The notes beneath the pieces were generated by a model. That model ran no database searches, was not told where the DNA came from, and saw nothing but the letters and a program-made list of their open reading frames with translations. DNA of 57,642 nt from CAYJAZ01 sp964371865 (GTDB taxonomy: Bacteria > Desulfobacterota > Desulfovibrionia > Desulfovibrionales > Desulfovibrionaceae). The position numbers and the translations under genes are program-made. Location of the stretch: contig CAYJOR010000012.1 of the NCBI GenBank assembly GCA_964371865.1, positions 1 through 57,642 of the forward strand. The letters run 5' to 3'. This document shows positions 8,802-17,540 of this stretch, one piece after another (position 1 is the stretch's first letter; every line of letters begins with the position of its first letter).

Positions 8802-11261
8802 ATGTCCGATCAAAATAGCCTTAAACCGGAATACCATGAAAGTTCAACAAGCACCACAAATGCTTATAATGCCTCAGCAATTACAGTATTAGAAGGTCTT
8901 GCTGCCGTTCGTAAACGCCCAGCTATGTATATCGGTTCTACTGATGTTCGTGGGCTTCACCACTTGGTATATGAAGTTGTTGACAACTCAATAGATGAAG
9001 CGATGGCGGGATATTGTACCCGTATCGAAGTTACTTTACATGTAGATAACTCCGTGACTGTTAGAGATAATGGTCGTGGTATCCCAGTTGATATTCACCC
9101 AAAAGAAGGTGTACCAGCAGTTCAAGTTGTAATGACAAAACTGCACGCCGGCGGTAAATTTGATAACGATGCTTATAAAGTTTCCGGTGGTCTCCACGGT
9201 GTGGGTGTATCATGTGTTAACGCACTTTCTGAATGGCTGATTGTTACAGTTCGTCGTGATGGTATGAGATACCGTCAGCGCTACGAGCGTGGTAATCCTG
9301 TAACAGGACTTGAAGTTATTGGTGAAATAGATTCACACGGCACAAGCGTTCACTTTCTTCCAGATGATACTATATTTGAAACTTCTGAATTTTCCTACGA
9401 TACATTAAAAAAACGCTTTGAAGAACTTGCATACCTTAACAAAGGTCTTGAAATTGAATGCTATGATGAACGTAGTGGTGAAAAACACCTTTTCCGCGCA
9501 GATGGCGGCATAGTTCAATTTGTAAAAGATTTAAACTCTAATGCAATGGGGATTCATACCATTGTTGAGGGTGACGGAGTTGAGCAACACTGCACAGTCG
9601 AATTTGCGCTTCAATATAATGCTAGCTATCAAGAAAATACTCTCACTTTTGCAAACAATATTCGTACAAAAGAGGGCGGCACTCACTTAGCCGGGTTCAA
9701 AACTGCACTTACTCGTGCGATTAACAGCTATATTAAATCTCAACCGGATTTAACCAAGAAAATTAAAGGCGGAACTCTTTCTGGTGATGATGTTCGCGAG
9801 GGTCTAACAGCTGTTCTTTCTGTTAAATTGCCTCAACCACAGTTTGAGGGTCAAACAAAAACTAAACTTGGTAACAGTGAAATGACCGGTATTGTTTCCG
9901 GTATTGTTTATCAAGCTTTAGATACATATTTCCAAGAAAATCCTAAAGAAGCTCGTATGATTATCGAAAAAGCTCTCGATGCGGCACACGCAAGAGAAGC
10001 TGCTCGTAAAGCAAAAGAGCTTGTACGTAGAAAAGGTTCACTTACCGATAACGCACTTCCAGGTAAATTGGCAGATTGTCAATCAAAAGACCCAAGTGAA
10101 TGCGAAGTTTTCATCGTTGAAGGTGATTCTGCAGGTGGTTCAGCAAAACAAGGACGTGATCCGCGTATTCAAGCAATTCTACCACTTAGAGGTAAAATCT
10201 TGAATACCGAACGTACTCGTTTCGATAAAATGCTTGCGAATAAAGAAATTCGTGCAATGATTACGGCTATGGGCGCAGGTATCGGTGATGATGATACCGA
10301 TTACAATAAATTGCGTTACCATAAAGTTGTTATCATGACTGATGCGGACGTTGATGGCGCACATATTAGAACACTTCTTCTTACCTTTTTCTTCCGTAAC
10401 TTCAAAGAGCTTATCACTCGTGGTCACTTATTCGTAGCTCAACCGCCTCTTTATAGAATCCACAATTCGAGAATGGAAAAATTCCTCAAAGACGATAATG
10501 ATCTTGATGAATTCCTCCTTTCACGTCTTGAAGAAAATATCAAAGTTCGCACAAATAAAGATACAATTATCGAAGGTGACTTGTTCAAAGACTTGCTTCG
10601 CCGCATCGACGAATTAAGAAAGAAAGTGAGAGATGCTGAAAATAGCGCAATCTACTCGCCTTTATTCTTGAGCTTGATTTCTTATACAGGCGAGCAATTT
10701 ATTGAGGAAGGAAAACTTGTTTCCGAAGAACTTCCAAAAGAATTTATAGAAAAAATCAACTCAGTTGAATATACTGTGGAAGTTGAAAGAGAAGAAAGTG
10801 AAGAAAATGAACGCTTCTTCTTCCTCTTTGAAGACAGAGGCGGACATAGAACACGCCTTCCTCTTGAATTCTTCCAATCAAGATTATTCAGAGCCTCAAA
10901 AGCGGCTCTTGAAGCGATTTATGATGACTGCGACTTAACACTTGCAGATGCTTTTGAAGTTGCTCTTATCAATAAAGATAACGAAACCCCTGTAACAGAT
11001 GTTTTTGCATTGCGTGAACTTGCTTATACAGAAGCAAGAAAAGGCTACCAAATTCAACGTTATAAAGGTCTTGGTGAAATGAACCCTGAACAGCTTTGGG
11101 TTACTACCATGAATCCTGAAAACCGTGTTCTTCTTAGAGTTAATATTGATGATGCTGAAGCAGCGTCAGATGCGTTTGAAGAGCTTATGGGTGACAGAGT
11201 TGAAGCAAGACGTGACTTTATTGTTCGTAATGCTCTCACAGTACAAGATCTAGATATATAA
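8802..11261 (+). CDS. gyrB: DNA gyrase subunit B
   Basis: ATPase subunit of gyrase, which with GyrA introduces negative supercoils. The 819-residue protein has the GHKL ATPase domain (VLEGLAAVRKRPAMYIG, VVDNSIDEAMAG, DNGRGIPV, GGLHGVG), a transducer domain, and a TOPRIM domain with EGDSAGGSAKQGRD and DADVDGAHIRTLLL. Between the two halves of the C-terminal part lies the roughly 170-residue insertion usual in Gram-negative GyrB (about residues 590-740, Glu-rich), before YKGLGEMNPEQLW. A usable AAGGA lies upstream of the ATG. gyrA follows 31 bases later. Unlike many genomes, no dnaN or recF precedes it. Confidence 0.98.
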   Translation: MSDQNSLKPEYHESSTSTTNAYNASAITVLEGLAAVRKRPAMYIGSTDVRGLHHLVYEVVDNSIDEAMAGYCTRIEVTLHVDNSVTVRDNGRGIPVDIHPKEGVPAVQVVMTKLHAGGKFDNDAYKVSGGLHGVGVSCVNALSEWLIVTVRRDGMRYRQRYERGNPVTGLEVIGEIDSHGTSVHFLPDDTIFETSEFSYDTLKKRFEELAYLNKGLEIECYDERSGEKHLFRADGGIVQFVKDLNSNAMGIHTIVEGDGVEQHCTVEFALQYNASYQENTLTFANNIRTKEGGTHLAGFKTALTRAINSYIKSQPDLTKKIKGGTLSGDDVREGLTAVLSVKLPQPQFEGQTKTKLGNSEMTGIVSGIVYQALDTYFQENPKEARMIIEKALDAAHAREAARKAKELVRRKGSLTDNALPGKLADCQSKDPSECEVFIVEGDSAGGSAKQGRDPRIQAILPLRGKILNTERTRFDKMLANKEIRAMITAMGAGIGDDDTDYNKLRYHKVVIMTDADVDGAHIRTLLLTFFFRNFKELITRGHLFVAQPPLYRIHNSRMEKFLKDDNDLDEFLLSRLEENIKVRTNKDTIIEGDLFKDLLRRIDELRKKVRDAENSAIYSPLFLSLISYTGEQFIEEGKLVSEELPKEFIEKINSVEYTVEVEREESEENERFFFLFEDRGGHRTRLPLEFFQSRLFRASKAALEAIYDDCDLTLADAFEVALINKDNETPVTDVFALRELAYTEARKGYQIQRYKGLGEMNPEQLWVTTMNPENRVLLRVNIDDAEAASDAFEELMGDRVEARRDFIVRNALTVQDLDI

Positions 11262-11292
11262 TATATCTTTCCTATAGTTTATGAGGTAATAG

Positions 11293-13869
11293 ATGTCAGA
11301 TAATATAGAAAATCCTATCAACGAAAGCGAACTTCTTCCTAGAGAAGATTTCCCGCTTATCAGTATAGAAAAAGAACTTCGCCAGTCTTACTTGGAATAT
11401 TCGCTCTCAGTTATTGTTGGGCGTGCTATTCCGGATGCTCGTGACGGTTTAAAACCTGTTCACAGACGTATTCTTTTTGCTCAACACCAAATGGGCAACT
11501 ACGCAAACAGACCACATAAAAAATCTGCCCGTGTAGTCGGTGACGTTATCGGTAAATACCACCCACACGGCGATTCTGCTGTTTACGATGCTTTAGTTCG
11601 TTTAGCACAAGACTTCTCAATGAGAGATCCTCTCGAGGATGGTCAAGGTAACTTCGGTTCACTCGATGGTGACTCCGCAGCGGCAATGCGTTATACAGAA
11701 GTACGTATGTCAAAACTAGCAGGCGAATTTCTTGACGATATCGAAAAGAAAACCGTTGATTTCCGCCCTAACTACGACGGTTCTGAATACGAACCAAGTG
11801 TTCTTCCAACAAAAGTTCCGAACTTACTCTTAAATGGTACTTCCGGTATTGCTGTTGGTATGGCGACAAATATCCCGCCTCATAACCTAGATGAACTATG
11901 TAAAGCAGTTCTCTTGCTTATCGACGACAGAAACACAAGCATTGAAGACCTTATGGACGTTGTTCATGGACCTGACTTCCCTACTGCGGCATTTGCTTAT
12001 GTAGGACAAGGCTTGTATGACGCGTATACTAAAGGTCGCGGTTCTATAAAAATCCGTGGTCGCGTAGAAATTGAAGATTACAAAAAAGGTATGCAAGCTA
12101 TTGTTATTCGTGAAATTCCTTACGCTCTTAACAAAAGTTCGCTTGTTGAAAAAATTGCTGCTCTTGTTAATGATAAAAAAGTTGAAGGCGTTTCAGACGT
12201 ACGTGATGAGTCAGACAGAAAAGGTATTCGTATCGTTCTTGACTTAAAACGTGGCGTACTCCCTGACCTTATCATCAACTCACTCTATAAATTTACACCA
12301 CTTGAATCTTCATTCAGTATTAACATGGTGGCTGTTGTTGAGAACAAACCGCAGACAATGAATCTAAAATCTGCGCTTCTTTGCTTTATCGACCACCGCC
12401 GTGAAGTTATTATCCGCCGTACTCGTTTCGACTTAGGAAAAGCAGAAGATAGAGCACATATTGTTCAAGGTCTTCTTATCGCTCTTGATAATATCGACGA
12501 AGTAGTGGCACTCATCAGAGCATCACAGACTCCTGAAGAAGCAAGAAATGGCTTAATCAGTAAATTTGCACTTACAGAAGTTCAAGCAAGGGCTATACTT
12601 GATATGCGTCTTCAACGTCTTACAGGCTTGGAACGTGAAAAACTCGAGCAAGAATATGATGACTTACAAAAACTTATCACTTATCTCAAATCTATCTTAG
12701 AAGACAATGAAGTTCTTAAAGGTGTTATGAGAGAAGAAACAATTGCTATTCAACAAGAATATGCAACTCCAAGACGTACTGAAATCATTCGTGAAGCTCT
12801 TACCGATATCGAAATTGAAGATCTTCTTCCGGATGATGATGTGGTTATCACTCTTTCACGTCGCGGATATATTAAACGTACTATGCTAAACACTTACCAA
12901 CAACAAAAACGTGGCGGTAAGGGTATTGCAGGATTAAATACAGGTGAAGATGATTATGTACAAGAGTTCATTACAACTACAAATCATCAATACTTACTTA
13001 TGTTTACCAACACAGGACGTATGTTCCAGCTTAAGGTTCATCAAGTTCCTGAAGGTTCACGTATAGCTAAAGGCACGCATATAGCAAACCTTCTTCCAAT
13101 GGAAAAAGATGAATATATTGCAACTGTTCTCACTGTTCGTGAATTTGCGGAAGATAAGTATTTCCTCTTTGCAACTAAGCAAGGTATGGTTAAACGTTCG
13201 TCTGCTGCACTTTATGCGCGTGCACGCAGAATTGGTCTTCTAGCTGTTGGACTTCGCGAAGGCGATGAACTTATCACTGTTCGTGAAATTCACGAAAATG
13301 ATCACGTAGTTCTTGGCACAAGCAAAGGTATGTCTATCAGATTCTCATGTAAAGATATCCGTAGCATGGGTAGAACTGCCGTTGGTGTTAAGGGTATGAG
13401 CTTACGTAAGAGCGATCTTGTTGTAGCTTGCCTTATCCTTAATGAAGACGATCAATCTACTGAGATTATGTCAGTTTCTGCGCTTGGTTACGGTAAACGT
13501 ACACGAGTAAATCTCTATAGATTACAATCACGTGGTGGTGTTGGTGTTATCAACTTTAAGATTTCACCAAAAACGGGTAATGTTATCGGTTGTATGCCGG
13601 TTTCTGACCAACACTCGCTTGTTCTTCTCACTTCAACTAACAAGATTATCCGCTTAAGCGTTGAAGAAATCCGCTCTGCTGGACGTGCAACAATGGGTGT
13701 TCGTCTCGTTAGACTTGACGATGCAGCTTGCGTTGCCGGTTTTGATACCGTTCTTGAAAAGCCTGAAATAGAGTATGAAGAAGATGCTACTGTTGTAAAA
13801 TCTGATGCTCCTAAGCAAGAAGCTACAGAAGAAGTGCAGCCTACAGAACCAACAGCAACTAAAGAATAA
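11293..13869 (+). CDS. gyrA: DNA gyrase subunit A
   Basis: DNA breakage-reunion subunit of gyrase. The 858-residue protein has SYLEYSLSVIVGRAIPDARDG at the N-terminus, the catalytic tyrosine in AMRYTEVRMS (Tyr134), and a six-bladed C-terminal wrapping domain with a GyrA box of the form QKRGGKG. The quinolone-resistance region reads HPHGDSAVYDALVR with Ser95 and Asp99, the wild-type residues matching E. coli Ser83 and Asp87. The acidic C-terminal tail is normal. ilvN follows 40 bases downstream on the same strand. Confidence 0.98.
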   Translation: MSDNIENPINESELLPREDFPLISIEKELRQSYLEYSLSVIVGRAIPDARDGLKPVHRRILFAQHQMGNYANRPHKKSARVVGDVIGKYHPHGDSAVYDALVRLAQDFSMRDPLEDGQGNFGSLDGDSAAAMRYTEVRMSKLAGEFLDDIEKKTVDFRPNYDGSEYEPSVLPTKVPNLLLNGTSGIAVGMATNIPPHNLDELCKAVLLLIDDRNTSIEDLMDVVHGPDFPTAAFAYVGQGLYDAYTKGRGSIKIRGRVEIEDYKKGMQAIVIREIPYALNKSSLVEKIAALVNDKKVEGVSDVRDESDRKGIRIVLDLKRGVLPDLIINSLYKFTPLESSFSINMVAVVENKPQTMNLKSALLCFIDHRREVIIRRTRFDLGKAEDRAHIVQGLLIALDNIDEVVALIRASQTPEEARNGLISKFALTEVQARAILDMRLQRLTGLEREKLEQEYDDLQKLITYLKSILEDNEVLKGVMREETIAIQQEYATPRRTEIIREALTDIEIEDLLPDDDVVITLSRRGYIKRTMLNTYQQQKRGGKGIAGLNTGEDDYVQEFITTTNHQYLLMFTNTGRMFQLKVHQVPEGSRIAKGTHIANLLPMEKDEYIATVLTVREFAEDKYFLFATKQGMVKRSSAALYARARRIGLLAVGLREGDELITVREIHENDHVVLGTSKGMSIRFSCKDIRSMGRTAVGVKGMSLRKSDLVVACLILNEDDQSTEIMSVSALGYGKRTRVNLYRLQSRGGVGVINFKISPKTGNVIGCMPVSDQHSLVLLTSTNKIIRLSVEEIRSAGRATMGVRLVRLDDAACVAGFDTVLEKPEIEYEEDATVVKSDAPKQEATEEVQPTEPTATKE

Positions 13870-13909
13870 ATTGTATTAACATTAATAGCGATTATCAAGA
13901 GAGGCAAAT

Positions 13910-14395
13910 ATGCGTAGAGTTCTTTCTGTTTTAGTGGAAAATGAACCTGGAGTTCTTTCTCGTGTGGCTAGTCTTTTCAGTGGAAGAGGCTTTAACATCG
14001 AATCCCTTAACGTTGCTCCAACTGTTGAGGAAAATGTTTCACACATGACAATCACAACTTCTGGTGAAGATCAAATTATCGAACAAATCATCAAACAACT
14101 ACGCAAGCTTATCACCGTTGTGAAAGTTATCGACTTTGACGACTTCGTAAGCGTTGAAAGGGAAATGATGCTTGTAAAAGTAAGTGCTGAAGAATCAAAG
14201 CGTAGCGAAATTTTACGTATTGTTGATATCTTCCGTTGTAAAATCGTTGATGTATCTCTTAATGAGTTCACTATCGAGGCTACAGGCACTCACGATAAGT
14301 TACAAGCTATTCTTGATATGCTTACACGTTTCGGCATTAAAGAAATCGCACGTACAGGCTCTGTTGCAGTAAAAAGAGCTGTTCAAAAAGATTAA
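13910..14395 (+). CDS. ilvN: Acetolactate synthase small (regulatory) subunit
   Basis: Regulatory subunit of acetohydroxyacid synthase in branched-chain amino acid synthesis. The 161-residue protein begins RRVLSVLVENEPGVLSRVA, an ACT domain that binds valine, followed by SGRGFNIESLNV and the C-terminal ACT-like domain (REMMLVKV ... TGTHDKLQAILDML). AGAGAGG precedes the ATG. The catalytic partner ilvB and the usual neighbour ilvC are not nearby; instead it trails gyrA and is followed directly by a perfect terminator, so it is either co-transcribed with gyrase or has a promoter inside gyrA. Confidence 0.93.
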   Translation: MRRVLSVLVENEPGVLSRVASLFSGRGFNIESLNVAPTVEENVSHMTITTSGEDQIIEQIIKQLRKLITVVKVIDFDDFVSVEREMMLVKVSAEESKRSEILRIVDIFRCKIVDVSLNEFTIEATGTHDKLQAILDMLTRFGIKEIARTGSVAVKRAVQKD

Positions 14396-14464
14396 TTTTT
14401 CTTTGGCACACTAACAAAGAAAATTTTACAAAACTTTGAATAGTTTTGAAATTATATTAAAAAT

Positions 14465-14508
14465 AAAAGCCTTTCTTTTAATTGAGAGATTAAAAGAAAG
14501 GCTTTTTT
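14465..14508. terminator. Intrinsic terminator after ilvN
   Basis: AAAAGCCTTTCTTTTAAT pairs perfectly with ATTAAAAGAAAGGCTTTTTT around a six-base loop. Probably bidirectional, lying between convergent ilvN and the RNB gene. Confidence 0.93.
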
Positions 14509-14518
14509 GTATTGAGAA

Positions 14519-14610
14519 TTATTTTTAAGGAAAGGGATAGTTTTAGAGGGAAAAGTCATTTTTTCAAAAGGAAATTCTTCCCACAATATAGCTTTTCCCC
14601 CTCAAGAAAA
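14519..14610 (+). repeat. Dispersed intergenic palindrome, copy 3 (diverged)
   Basis: Leader TTTTTAAGGAAAGGGATAG, left arm TTTTAGAGGGAAAAG, right arm GCTTTTCCCCCTCAAGAAAA. The centre is longer and less symmetric than in other copies. It lies between convergent genes directly behind the ilvN terminator. Confidence 0.75.
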
Positions 14611-14621
14611 TCATAAAAATC

Positions 14622-16700
14622 TTAATAAATTTCTTCAACACCAATGACTTGAAACTCATTTTTAAGCGGATTTATTTTTCCAAGTCGAACAAGAATTTCT
14701 TGCCCTATCGTTGTTTTATCTGGGAAGATATTTCTTTTCGCACGCAAGAACATTTGTTCACACGGAAGAGCTACGGATACAAAATGATCATACTCTTCTG
14801 TGATAACACCTTTCCAAATATAATCATTCCCGTCTTCAAGAGCTTTTCTACTTCTTTGTTTGAAGTACAATAGTTTCCAATAGCGAGGTCTCATTCTTTG
14901 AACTTGGCTTACAGCCTCTAACGAACTATTGAGTATAAGTATCATAGATGTTAAACGTTCTTTTGAGAAAAGAGCTGTACCACTTTCAATAAATGAAAGA
15001 ATTTGCGCTTCATTTATAAGGTCAGCATATCGACGTAAAGGAGAAGTTATCGGCGCATAAACACTGAGTCCCATACCGGCGTGAGGTCGAGCTTGAACTT
15101 CAAGAGTTGCAGAAGCCAAAGAGCGCGCAATTCTTGCTATATCTTCTGGGCGTGACCAAATTCCGGCATATTCTTTAGGAAGAGCGATATCTTGCGTTCT
15201 ATGAAGAAGTGGAATTTCTCTTTCTTTAGCCCATTGTGCTACTTCACTATTGGCAAGTACCATAAGTTCAGAAACCATAAGTTGAGCTTTAGAAGCTTGT
15301 TCCATCTCTTCAAGAGTTATTTCAACACCTTCATAGTAGGCAGGAAGAGAATCTTTCCATTCTATTTTAATTTGCGGGTCTGGTCTATCAATTATAATAG
15401 CATTGTTTGCAATACGTTTTTGAAGAAGTAATTCTGTCATTTCACGCGCTTGATTGAACATCTCAGCAAATGGAGAATCTTCCTCTCCATCTAATACTTT
15501 TTCAACATGTGAATAAGTAAGGTTATGCTTGATAGATACTTTTGCACGCATTGGTTCACATAAAAGAAGATTTCCTTCAAAATCGAGCTCAAACTTAACT
15601 ACTAAAGATGGGCAGTAAGTATTTTCGATAAGCGAATATGCTTGAATTCCTAATTCTTCCGGTAGCATATGATATGTTGCTTCTGGAAGATATAATGAGG
15701 TTCCGCGCTGACTTATAAGCTTATCAAAAGGAGAATCAAACTCCCAAAAAGCTGCAGGGCAAGCTAATGCAAGATGAACTTCCCAACAATTTTCTTTTCT
15801 TTCTAGATAGAAAGCATCATCAATGTCTTTTGTGGTTGCACCATCAATACTAACAAAAGGAAGATCGATTATTGGCGAAGAATCATTTTGAGCTTTTTCT
15901 TTAAGCTTTGCTACATCATCAGCAAAATTCTTGTGCCAATCTTCTGAAACATCATAACCAGCTCTATCAAGCCAATAGTTATAATGCTCGGGAACAATTT
16001 TCCAAGTCATTGCAAGAAGGAGTGGAGCAAAGGCATCATCAGGGACAGCTTTTATACAGTCGCGCCAAAGAATTTCATCATCTTTATTTTCAAAAATATT
16101 ATCGGCAATGCGGACACGAAGAATCTTTTTTAATCGCTCTTGCACTTCCTCATCAAGAGTGCACTCCGGAAGAACTTTATTATTTTGTCTGCAATCCCAG
16201 AGAGTTTTAAACCAAGACATACCACCCTCAACAAAGCGTTCACGTTGCTTTTGTTGAATTTCAGCTTCTTTTTTTGCTTCTACTAAAGCGGCAGGGTAAA
16301 TTTCAAATTGCGGTGGGCTAAAGCGAAAATGTACTTTATCTTGAATGAGCGCACGCGCAACACCGGCAAGAACATCAGAAGTTGGAGTTGAATAAATTAA
16401 CTCAGTAAGCCAAATTATATCTGCTTTATCAACTTCACCTTGTGTCATTTCCCAAATATCAAGAGTTTCAACTTCCTCTGAAAGTTGTTTTCTTTTTTCT
16501 AGGTGTGAGTTAAGAACCTTCACTATTTCATCTTTTGAATCAAGCGCGGGAATAGTTGGACCAACCCAAGGAAGGATTCTATTTTCTTGCAGACTAAGTT
16601 CACGTCGATTAGGTAAAAGAGCACGAACTTTTCCATTTTGAGACTCTAAAACACATGCAATTTGAATACTATTGTCTTGTAAAAACTCTATAAGGTGCAT
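14622..16700 (-). CDS. RNB-domain exoribonuclease (RNase II/R family)
   Basis: A 3'-5' processive exoribonuclease for mRNA turnover. The 692-residue protein has an atypical N-terminal half and an RNB catalytic domain starting near residue 279 (SIDGATTKDIDDAFYLER, with Asp286, 292, 294 and 295 as the likely magnesium ligands). Further blocks are RGTSLYLPEATYHMLPEEL, HNLTYSHVEKVL and ITSPLRRYADLINEAQIL. A clear C-terminal S1 domain is not obvious by eye. Its start codon directly follows the TAG of the upstream Cys-containing gene (no intervening base), so translation is coupled. Sequence alone does not decide between RNase II and RNase R. Confidence 0.9.
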   Translation of the reverse strand: MHLIEFLQDNSIQIACVLESQNGKVRALLPNRRELSLQENRILPWVGPTIPALDSKDEIVKVLNSHLEKRKQLSEEVETLDIWEMTQGEVDKADIIWLTELIYSTPTSDVLAGVARALIQDKVHFRFSPPQFEIYPAALVEAKKEAEIQQKQRERFVEGGMSWFKTLWDCRQNNKVLPECTLDEEVQERLKKILRVRIADNIFENKDDEILWRDCIKAVPDDAFAPLLLAMTWKIVPEHYNYWLDRAGYDVSEDWHKNFADDVAKLKEKAQNDSSPIIDLPFVSIDGATTKDIDDAFYLERKENCWEVHLALACPAAFWEFDSPFDKLISQRGTSLYLPEATYHMLPEELGIQAYSLIENTYCPSLVVKFELDFEGNLLLCEPMRAKVSIKHNLTYSHVEKVLDGEEDSPFAEMFNQAREMTELLLQKRIANNAIIIDRPDPQIKIEWKDSLPAYYEGVEITLEEMEQASKAQLMVSELMVLANSEVAQWAKEREIPLLHRTQDIALPKEYAGIWSRPEDIARIARSLASATLEVQARPHAGMGLSVYAPITSPLRRYADLINEAQILSFIESGTALFSKERLTSMILILNSSLEAVSQVQRMRPRYWKLLYFKQRSRKALEDGNDYIWKGVITEEYDHFVSVALPCEQMFLRAKRNIFPDKTTIGQEILVRLGKINPLKNEFQVIGVEEIY

Positions 16701-17255
16701 CTATTCGTATCCTTTGAGCTCTACAGAGTGGAATGATGATACATTCTGCTGAGCTTTCGGACAATTTTCTTGTAAGTAGCAAATTTCGCAAGCCCCACGG
16801 AATGGATAGTGTGTAAGAGTTGCAAATCTATGGCTTAGAGCTGTTACATCATCATTATAAGGTACGTTCATATCTTCTAATGCTTCAATAAGATTATCAG
16901 TCGGCTTTGGAGCAGGTGCACAGCCAGCTTCTAAAACTTCAGGAAGAACTTCTTGCACCGCAGACATAATAAGATGTTGAGCAAGACAGTTAAAGCGGAA
17001 TGAATCAGATGGGCTATCTGACCACTTTGTATCAATTTCATCTTCTACGCTTTTATCGAGCGCAACAAGTAAGTAACCGATTTTCCCGACTTTTAGCGTG
17101 TGAATTTCAAGCTTCTCAAGCCAGTTATCCCAAGTTTCGCCAAGTTCATCCATGATTTCGCCGCCGAGTCTTTTCTCTTCAAGTAAAGTAAGAAGACCAA
17201 AAATATCAAATGATGGTTGTACATCAAGTTTTTCTTTAGTGTATTCTACAGACAT
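16701..17255 (-). CDS. Unknown protein with C-terminal CxxCx5C cluster, coupled to the RNB exoribonuclease
   Basis: I do not recognise this 184-residue acidic protein. Its middle is helical. The C-terminal part has FRGACEICYLQENCPKA, a CxxCxxxxxCP arrangement like the iron-sulfur motif at the end of Cas4/AddB-type nucleases, plus two further cysteines (FNCLAQ and EAGCAP); no PD-(D/E)xK residues are evident. Metal or Fe-S binding is therefore only a suggestion. The stop codon abuts the start of the exoribonuclease gene, implying co-translation and possibly a shared role in RNA turnover. The start MSVEYTKEKLDV follows AAAAGGAATT in the minus-strand leader. Confidence 0.75.
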   Translation of the reverse strand: MSVEYTKEKLDVQPSFDIFGLLTLLEEKRLGGEIMDELGETWDNWLEKLEIHTLKVGKIGYLLVALDKSVEDEIDTKWSDSPSDSFRFNCLAQHLIMSAVQEVLPEVLEAGCAPAPKPTDNLIEALEDMNVPYNDDVTALSHRFATLTHYPFRGACEICYLQENCPKAQQNVSSFHSVELKGYE

Positions 17256-17285
17256 TCTAATTCCTTTTTATCTTGAGAATTGAAG

Positions 17286-17366
17286 ATTTCGAGAGGGGGA
17301 AACCACATTTTTGTGTCAAAAATGAATTTTCCCCCTCTCGAGCTCTCCCTCTTCCTTAAAAACCAA
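17286..17366 (-). repeat. Dispersed intergenic palindrome, copy 4
   Basis: Reads on the minus strand with leader TTTTTAAGGAAGAGGGAG, left arm GCTCGAGAGGGGGAAAAT and right arm TGGTTTCCCCCTCTCGA. Differs from copy 2 at only about eight of 83 positions by eye. It is in inverse orientation to copy 2, the pair flanking gyrB-gyrA-ilvN-RNB. Confidence 0.85.
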
Positions 17367-17476
17367 CTGTTTTAAAACTCTAAGTTTTTACGGAATAAAA
17401 TATTTCAATTTTTCTTTTCATCAGCACTATAATCATTATTTATAATTTCGGCAAGTTCTTTTATGAACTTTAAAAA

Positions 17477-17513
17477 GAAAAAAGGAAAGCTCACTTTACA
17501 AATGAACTTTCCT
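17477..17513 (-). terminator. Intrinsic terminator of fadL
   Basis: On the minus strand GGAAAGTTCA pairs with TGAGCTTTCC around a nine-base loop, followed by TTTTTTC. It begins about 28 bases after the stop codon. Confidence 0.85.
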
Positions 17514-17540
17514 CTATAAAAATTACCCTAAATTCTAAAA

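Noticed and set aside
13515..13907. 130-residue open frame antisense to the gyrA end
   Set aside because: Entirely overlaps the conserved gyrA C-terminal region with no start signals; antisense shadow.
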